A DNA stretch of 64,000 nt from Sipunculus nudus (Eukaryota > Annelida > Sipuncula > Golfingiida > Sipunculidae). Below, in pieces: positions 53,601 to 62,600 of the stretch. The stretch is taken from positions 38,277,956-38,341,955 of the forward strand of contig CM049318.1 of the NCBI GenBank assembly GCA_026874595.1, given 5' to 3'. Both the position numbers and the translations under genes were made by a program. The notes under the pieces were generated by a model. The model searched no databases. It worked only from the letters and a program-made list of their open reading frames with translations, and was not told the origin of the DNA. Positions within the stretch are counted from its first letter, which is position 1; every line of letters starts with the position of its first letter.

Positions 53601-56600
53601 ATCTGTTTTTTATGCCCCCGCCACAAAGTGGCCGGGGCATATAGTTTTACCCATGTCCGTCCTTCCGTCCTTCCGTCATTCCGAAATCAAACAGTTGTAC
53701 GGACTTTTTTCCGCAATGCCTGCAGATATTGGCCTGATTTTTGGTGTGTGGGCAGATATAGACCAGTTACAGATCGAGTTCGCGTTTTTGTCCCAGTTGA
53801 CCTACTTTTGACCGTTTTACGGCTCCTAAACTTAGAAAATTTCATGAAAAATAGAAATATTCATGACAGATTCACATGTACGGACTTTTTTTCGCAATGC
53901 CTGCAGATATTGGCCTGATTTTTGGTGTGTGAGTAGATATAGACCAGTTACAGATCGAGTTCGCGTTTCGTCCTGGTTGACCTACTTTTGACCGTTTTAC
54001 GGCTCCTGAACATAGAAAATTTCATGAAAAATATGAAATTTCATGACAAATACACATGTACAGACTTTTTTTCGCAGTGCCTGCAGATATTGGCCTGATT
54101 TTTGGTGTGTGGACAGATATAGACCAGTTACAGATCGAGTTCGCGTTTCGTCCCGGTTGACCTATTTTTGACCGTTTTATGGCTCCTAAACTTAGAAATT
54201 TTCATGAAAAATAGAAATATTCATGACAGATACACATGTACAGACTTTTTTTCGCAGTGCCTGCAGATATTGGCCTGATTTTTGGTGTGTGGGCAGATAT
54301 AGACCAGTTACAGATCGAGTTCACGTTTTGTCCTGGTTGACCTACTTTTGACCATTTTACGGCTCCTAAACTTAGAAAATTTCATGAAAAATAGAAATAT
54401 TCATGACAGATACACATGTACAGACTTTTTTTCGCAATGCCTGCAGATATTGGCCTGATTTTTGGTGTGTCAGCAGATATTGACCAGTTACAGATCAAGT
54501 TCGCATTTCGTCCTGGTTGACCCACTTTTGACTGTTTTACAGCTCCTGAACATAGAAAATTTCATGTAAAATATATATTTTCATGACAAATACACTTGTA
54601 CAGACTTTTCTTCACAATACCTGCAGATATTGGCCTGATTTTTGGTGTGTGGGCAGATAATGACCAGTTACAGATCAAGTTCACGTTTTGTTCCAGTTGA
54701 CCTATTTTTCACCGTTTGACGGTGCTCTAACATAGAAAATTTCATAAAAAGGTGCACATGTATGGACTTTTTTTCGCAGTGCCTGCAGATACAGGCCTGA
54801 TTTTTGGTGTGTAGGCAGATAATGACCTGTACAGATTGAGTTCTTGTTTTGTCTCAGTTGACCTACTTTTGACCATTTGACTGCTCCTGAACATAGAAAG
54901 TTTCATGAAAAATAGAAATTTTCATAACAAATGCATATGTACTGAATTTTTTTCCTCAATGCCTGCAGATACCACCCTGATTTTTTTTGTGTGGGCAGAT
55001 AATGACAGTTACAGATAAAGTTTGCGTTTCATCCCGGTTGACCTACTTTTGATTGTTTTACGGCTCCTAAACAGAAAATTTCATGAAAGACAGAAATTTT
55101 TATGGAAAATGCACATGTATGGACTTTTTTTCACAATGCCTGCATATACTGGCAGGATTTTTGGTGTGTTGCTTGATAATGACCCGTTACAGATCAAGTT
55201 TGCATTTTGCCCTTGTTGACCTACTTTTGACCATACGACACCTCCTGAACTTAAAAAATTTTCCAAATTTTACAAATGTTTCTAATTTGCCCAAGGCGGG
55301 GGCATTCGTGTCGTTCCGACACATCTAGTTTTTTTTTAATATTCTGTAGATCTTTTGCATGCATTTTGCTCTTTGTTGTTTATTTGTACCAATAGGCCTG
55401 GATAAGAATGTCTTATTTTTGTAGTATTAACAATTGTAAAATAAAATATATGCATAAACTAACACCCTCTGAATGAAAAATATGTGGCAAAAACAACTGT
55501 ACTCTCCAGCATTCTTAGGTCTATTTACACAACCTCATATGTCATTTGACTCATATGACATATTACATCTCATTGAGTGAGACAAGCTGATCACCAGATT
55601 CCATGCATTAAAAGTGACTCCTGTCAGTTAAGGCTATGAAAAATTATGTTTGATATGAGGAAGTGCCACCTAGCTAACAGAACTGAATCCTTTTCAAATT
55701 TTACACGTACATAGATATTGGTGGCAGGTCATTACCTATTTAAAATGGGGTCATGACCTTTACCAGAGAGTGACCTTAACCTTGGATAGGACAAAGTTTG
55801 CTGAAAATCACACAAAACATGAGATGTCTCAAGAAATACTCAATGGATTGGTTTGAAAATCAGGTTGTATGAACTGTTGGCACCACCTATATTCCTTTTC
55901 TTGTTTTCCTACCGTCATCACTGCCACAAGTTTGACAAAAGTGTCAGCAGTATAATAATAAAAAAAAAAACAATGGGCCCTAGGATAAAGCATTTTAAAA
56001 TTCAGGTGATGACCTTTATTATCAGAGAGACCTTGATCTTGAATAAGGCCATATTTGTATCCACCAAAACGAAGTTTTGCGGATACTGTGTTTTTGACCG
56101 GGTTCCGCCGCCGCCGCCGCGTTCGTTTCCGGAGAACTCCTCTGAGACTACTGGACAGATTTTTCCGAAACTTGCACAAATTATCGGGTCACATGTGAAC
56201 TGGTGCCTAACCAAGTGACCTTGACCTCTGACCTTTCCTCTCTGCCCAGCCTCCGTTTGTTCGTCTGTTTCCACACATAAACCCACATATCTTGGGAACC
56301 ATTTGACCGATCAGGAAAAAAATTTACACAAATGTAGCCCTGGGATAGCTTTATAACATACACAAAAATGGTGGCGCCACTTGCAACCATTTTTGCACAG
56401 TGTCCATCTGTTCATCTGCCTTGGGTTAAAATCACTCATATCTCTGCAGTGGTTTGACTAATTCACCTAAAATTTGGCATGCGTATACATCCTAGATAGC
56501 TTTCTTGCTTTATGACAGGTGGCGCCACCTACATTCACTTTAACACTCCAGACATCCAAGCTCATATCTCGGGAACCGTTTGACCAATCAGGAAAAAATT

Positions 56601-59600
56601 TTTTACACAAATGTAGCCCTTGGAGAGCTTTATAACATACACAAAAATGGTGGCGCCACCTGCAGCCATTTTTGCACAGCGTCCATCTGTTTGTCTGCCT
56701 TAGGTTAAAATTACTCATATCTCTGCAGTGGTTTGACTAATTCACCTGAAATTCGGCATGCGTATTCATCCTAGATAGCTTTCTTGATTTTATGACAGGT
56801 GGCGCCACCTACCTTCACATTCATGCTGCAGACATCCAAGCTCATATCTTAGGAACCGTTCGACCAATCAGGAAAAAAAATTTACACAAATGTAGCCCTT
56901 GGATAGCTTTATAACATACACAAAAATGGTGGCGCCACCTGCAGCCATTTTTGCACTGCATCCATCTGTTTGTTTGCCTTGGGTTAAAATCACTCATATC
57001 TCTGCAGTGGTTTGACCAAATTACCTGAAATTCGGCATGCGTATACATCCCGCATAGCTTTCTTGATTTTATGACAGGTGGCGCCACCTACATTCACGTT
57101 CATGCTGCAGACATTAATGCTTATATCTCTGGACTTGTTTGACCGATCAGGAAAAAAATTTACACAAATGCAGCCCTTGGATATCTTTATAACATACACA
57201 AAAATGGTGGCGCCACCTGCAGCCATTTTTGCACAGCGTCCATCTGTTTGTCTGCCTTAGGTTAAAATTACTCATATCTCTGCATTGGTTTGACTAATTC
57301 ACCTGAAATTCGGCATGCGTATTCATCCTAGATAGCTTTCTTGATTTTATGACAGGTGGCGCCACCTACATTCACTTTAACGCTCCAGACATCCAAGCTC
57401 ATATCTCGGGAACCGTTTGATCAATCAGGAAAAAATTTTTTACACAAATGTAGCCCTTGGAGAGCTTTATAACATACACAAAAATGGTGGCGCCACCTGC
57501 AGCCATTTTTGCACAGCGTCCATCTGTTTGTCTGCCTTAGGTTAAAATTACTCATATCTCTGCAGTGGTTTGACTAATTCACCTGAAATTCGGCATGCGT
57601 ATTCATCCTAGATAGCTTTCTTGATTTTATGACAGGTGGCGCCGCCTACATTCACGTTCATGCTGCAGACATTAATGCTTATATCTCTGGACTCGTTTGA
57701 CCGATCAGGAAAAAAATTTACACAAATGCAGCCCTTGGATATCTTTATAACATACACAAAAATGGTGGCGCCACCTGCAGCCATTTTTGCACAGCGTCCA
57801 TCTGTTTGTCTGCTGTGGGATAAAATCACTCATATCTCTGCAGTGGTTTGACTTTTCCACATAAAATTTTGCATGTGTATACATCTTGGATAGTTTCTCG
57901 TTCAAATAACAGGTGGCGCCACCTACAGTTATGTTTATGTGGCAGAGATCCATTCTAATATGTAACACATATAACTATTTCCCCTTGCCACTCAATCCAT
58001 GCCTCACTTCACCTTTCCTTCTCTGATTTGGCGGATACACGTAGTCGCTTGTCGACTACCCGTATTCTAGTTGATTACAATTCCATAAAACATTAGATTT
58101 CTCAAGAATGGGTAGATGGATTGTGCTAAAAATCAGAATAATAAAATATTGTGGATAGGGATTTCTTGGATTTGAAAACTAATGACCTTGACTTTACCTT
58201 CAAGGTCATATCAGGCAAAATTGCAGGATTATTATAAACCTCATAATTTCTGAAGACTCTTGACCTTGATCTTCAAGGTCAAGTCTGCAGAAATATATGA
58301 TTTTTATGATCTATATAAGTTTTGAAGTTCTGCATATTTTCCTTGAAATTTGATTTAGGATTTGTTTAAACCATGATCTTTGATGAGTTCAGTGACTGGT
58401 GACCTTTCGATATTCAAGGTCAGGTCTGCAGAAATGTAGGATTTCTTGTGACCCTTTAAAACTTGTGAAGTACTGCATATTTTTTGATGAAATTAGATAC
58501 AGTTTTTGTTTCAACCAATCTGATCGACAAGTTATATAAAACAATATAGATTTATAAAATATATTGAATTGATTAAATATAATTTTTTATATTCATTAAA
58601 TACATTATACATTAATTGTGTAATATATAGACATTTTCCTTTCTTTCAAAAATGCACCTTCTCTGTATGACTTTTAGGGCAGTAATATCCCCCTTAAAAT
58701 TACACATACATTTTCCCATTGTTTCTTACTTTTGTCTGTCATCCAACACCTTCATCTATTATTTACAATTTTATACCAAAAGTCTGAGGATACTATGGCA
58801 TCTCCGATGCCAAACATTTCTAGTTTTTTTCATTCTCAAGTTAAGTATACATGCCAATCAGGCTTTTTTTGTCAATTCTGGTATTTTTTTAGTGAGTGTA
58901 GTTTGAATAGGTTAAGAACTACTAGCAGATGTAGTGGTTTGCAGCGTAAATTTCACATGCTTGAGCCACAGTTTTATTGTTTACTGCCATCTGTCAGTAT
59001 GCACAAATCTCTCACAATGTATCTCTTGCAATAATTTTACTTTCATGTGGTTTACAGTTAAAATGAGCCATATTTGTGTTTTGCAGGTTTTGCTTCTGTG
59101 CACCCATTCCTGTCTTATTCTGTCTTGCCTGTATGCTGCAGTTATTGTTCCGCTGAACAGGGGAAATTGATTTTGGTCTGTCTGTCTGTCCGTCCATGAG
59201 GTTTTTGTTTCTGTGCAATATCTTTCCTAAATATTATCTGATTTTTTTCACATTTTGGTCAGTGATTGCTCTCATGCATACCTTGGATGGGATTGGTTTT
59301 GGAGTGTCTGTCTGAAAATTATCACCAGCTCCAAAACAATAAAAAAATATCCCAATTCACAAATAAATTATGACAATGAAAATTAAAAGAGAGGCACAAT
59401 GACATATGGAGACTTCTTTAGGGGAAAATAAAAACTAAAACATTGAGAAATCATTAACAGGACATCAAGAAGGGAAAGAGGGGGACATAAATTCCACGAA
59501 GTTGCTTGTTAAATATTGATCTCTTACTGTACTTATTTTAAATAGACATGTCTTGTTTCATTTATCCTTAGATATAGACATCTCTCTGTTCAGTAATCCC

Positions 59601-62600
59601 TTGATTACTTAGATATAGGCATATCACTGTGAACATTGATCCTCAGGTATAGTCCTCTGTCCTCTTAGATGTTTTACAGCTATTTTTGGATGTTGCTGTT
59701 TTCCCATTTGTCCTTAGATATGAACTCTTTTGTAGTACTCCAATCCTTTCCACTTTTGTTTTGTGATCCTGAGACATGAATCATTTCCAGCATTAAATGA
59801 TCCTTTGCCATGGACCTCTTTTTGAATTTGACATCATTTGATAGGACTTCTTCTTGTGTTCTAGAGTCTTTTGACACAAACTTCTTCCTACACTTTGGAG
59901 TCCTATAGTATATACCTCTTCATATGCTCTGGAGTTCTTGGATCTGGACCTCTTCCTATGCTCTGGTGTTCTTTGATATGGACCTCGTTCTGTGCTCTTG
60001 AGTTCTTTGATATGAACCTTATTCTTTGCTCTGGAGTTCTTGGATATAGACCTCTTCCAATATATTGAGTTCTTGGAAATGGACTTCTTCAATGCTTTGG
60101 AGTTCTTGGATATGAACTATTTCCTATTCTCTTGAGTCTTTCAATAACAACTTTTTACTATGCCCAGGAGTTCTTGGATGTGAACTATTTCCTATTCTCT
60201 TGAGTCATTTGATATGGACTTCTTACTATGCCCTGGACTTCTTGGATATTTGCCATTTCCTCTGCTCTTGAGTCTTTGAATATGGATCTCTTCCTGTGTT
60301 CTTGTGTCTTTTGAGATGGATTACTTCCTATGTTATTGTGTCTTTTGACATGGATCTCTTCCTGTATCCTGGGGTCTTTAGATATGGAACTCTTCCTGAA
60401 ATCTGGGGTCTTTGAATATGGATCTCTTCATGTATTCTGGATCTTTTAAATTGGATGTCTACCATTGTTCTTGAAATTTTGGATATCAATTTTTTTTCTT
60501 GGGTCTTTAGATTTTGATCTGTTATTGTGTTCAGGAGTCTTTTGATATTGACTTCTCTAGTCTATGGGTATGGATCTCTTCCTATGGAGTGGAGTCTTTG
60601 AAAATGGATCTATTCCTGTGTTCTGGAATCTTTGAATATTGATATATTCCTGTGGTGTGGAGTCTTTGGATATGGATCTCTTCTTGTGTTCTTTAGTCTT
60701 TGGATATGGATCTCATCTTGTGTTCTTGAGTCTTTGGATATGGATCTCTTCTTGTGTTCTTTAGTCTTTGGATATGGATCTCATCTTGTGTTCTTTAGTC
60801 TTTGGATATGGATCTCATCTTGTGTTCTTGAGTCTTTGGATATGGATCTCTACTTGTGTTCTTGAGTCTTTGGATATGGATCTCTTCTTGTGTTCTTTAG
60901 TCTTTGGATATGGATCTCATCTTGTGTTCTTTAGTCTTTGGATATGGATCTCTTCTTGTGTTCTTGAGTCTTTGGATATGGATCTCTTCTTGTGTTCTTG
61001 AGTCTTTGGATATGGATCTCATCTTGTGTTCTTGAGTCTTTGGATATGGATCTCTACTTGTGTTCTTGAGTCTTTGGATATGGATCTCATCTTGTGTTCT
61101 TTAGTCTTTGGATATGGATCTCTACTTGTGATCTTGAGTCTTTAATTATGGATCTCTTCTTGTGTTCTTGAGTCTTTGGATATGGATCTCATCTTGTGTT
61201 CTTGAGTCTTTGGATATGGATCTCTACTTGTGTTCTTGAGTCTTTGGATATGGATCTCATCTTGTGTTCTTGAGTCTTTGGATATGGATCTCTACTTGTG
61301 TTCTTGACTCTTTGGATATGGATCTCTTCTTGTGTTCTTGAGTCTTTGGATATGGATCTCATCTTGTGTTCTTGAGTCTTTGGATATGGATCTCTACTTG
61401 TGTTCTTGAGTCTTTGGATATGGATCTCTTCTTGTTTTCTTTAGTCTTTGGATATGGATCTCTACTTGTGTTCTTGAGTCTTTGGATATGGATCTCATCT
61501 TGTGTTCTTGAGTCTTTGGACATGGATCTCTACTTGTGTTCTTGAGTCTTTATATGGATCTCTTCTTGTGTTCTTTAGTCTTTGGATATGGATCTCATCT
61601 TTGTTCTTGAGTCTTTGGATATGGATCTCATCTTGTGTTCTTGAGTCTTTGGATATGGATCTCATCTTGTGTTCTTTAGTCTTTGGATATGGATCTCATC
61701 TTGTGTTCTTGAGTCTTTGGATATGGATCTCTACTTGTGTTCTTGAGTCTTTGGATATGGATCTCATCTTGTGTTCTTGAGTCTTTGGATATGGATCTCT
61801 TCTTGTGTTCTTGAGTCTTTGGATATGGATCTCTTCTTGTGTTCTTGGTCTTAGAATATTGACTTCCTCCTGTGCACTCTGTTTCTAGGACATGGACCTC
61901 CTCTTGAGATCTGTGGCACTTGTATGAGGATTTTAAATCATGTTTGCTTGTATTTTGATATGGATCACCTGTTTTCTTAGGGTCTTTCATATAGATGTTT
62001 CCCACCACCTCTATTTATTTTAAAATAGACCTCTTCTTTATCCTTTGTTTTAACATAACCTCCTCCATGGATAAGGACCTCTTCTCCTGTTACCTTCTTC
62101 TATTGGTAAGGATCTCTCCTCCTGTTCTGTTAACATGAACATCTTCAATGTTATGGTTATCAGATATGGAAATATCACCAGCTTTGTTTGCTCTCTTTTA
62201 TCTAACTGCTCAACATTCAGCACTTCCAAAATATTGTAATTTAATAACTTCATAATATGGACCTAGGTAGAGTAATTAGTTTGAAACTCAAATTTACAAG
62301 TAGCATTTACAAACACATTCTGTCTGATATAATTCTTTCATTCTTTATTGATCATTTAGATTTAATGCAATTTTAGGACATATCCAGTTGCATATGAAAG
62401 AAATGAATAAATATATTTATGAGTGTATATTTGCATTTTGTGTACCATCTGTAGATCATGCCTTATATCTCTGATTTTCCCTGACTTTTAGCAGTTTCAA
62501 AAACTTTGCTTATAATTTATTATAAATCATGTCCTTTTTTGATTACAGAATGTTTTCTCTTTTTTCTTTCAGTATCTGTGGAATCCATCACAGTGTGGCC

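Noticed and set aside
53628-55328. ORFs in the 180-bp repeat
   Set aside because: Frame is not kept across units and the sequence is explained by a HINE element.
56002-57968. Many ORFs with [11 protein letters not shown] and similar text
   Set aside because: They repeat with the ~280-bp period of the family 2 HINE and occur on both strands.
60632-61780. ORFs with repeated DMDL/SLWIWI text
   Set aside because: They follow directly from the 34-bp minisatellite; 34 is not a multiple of 3, so all three frames give the same kind of text.
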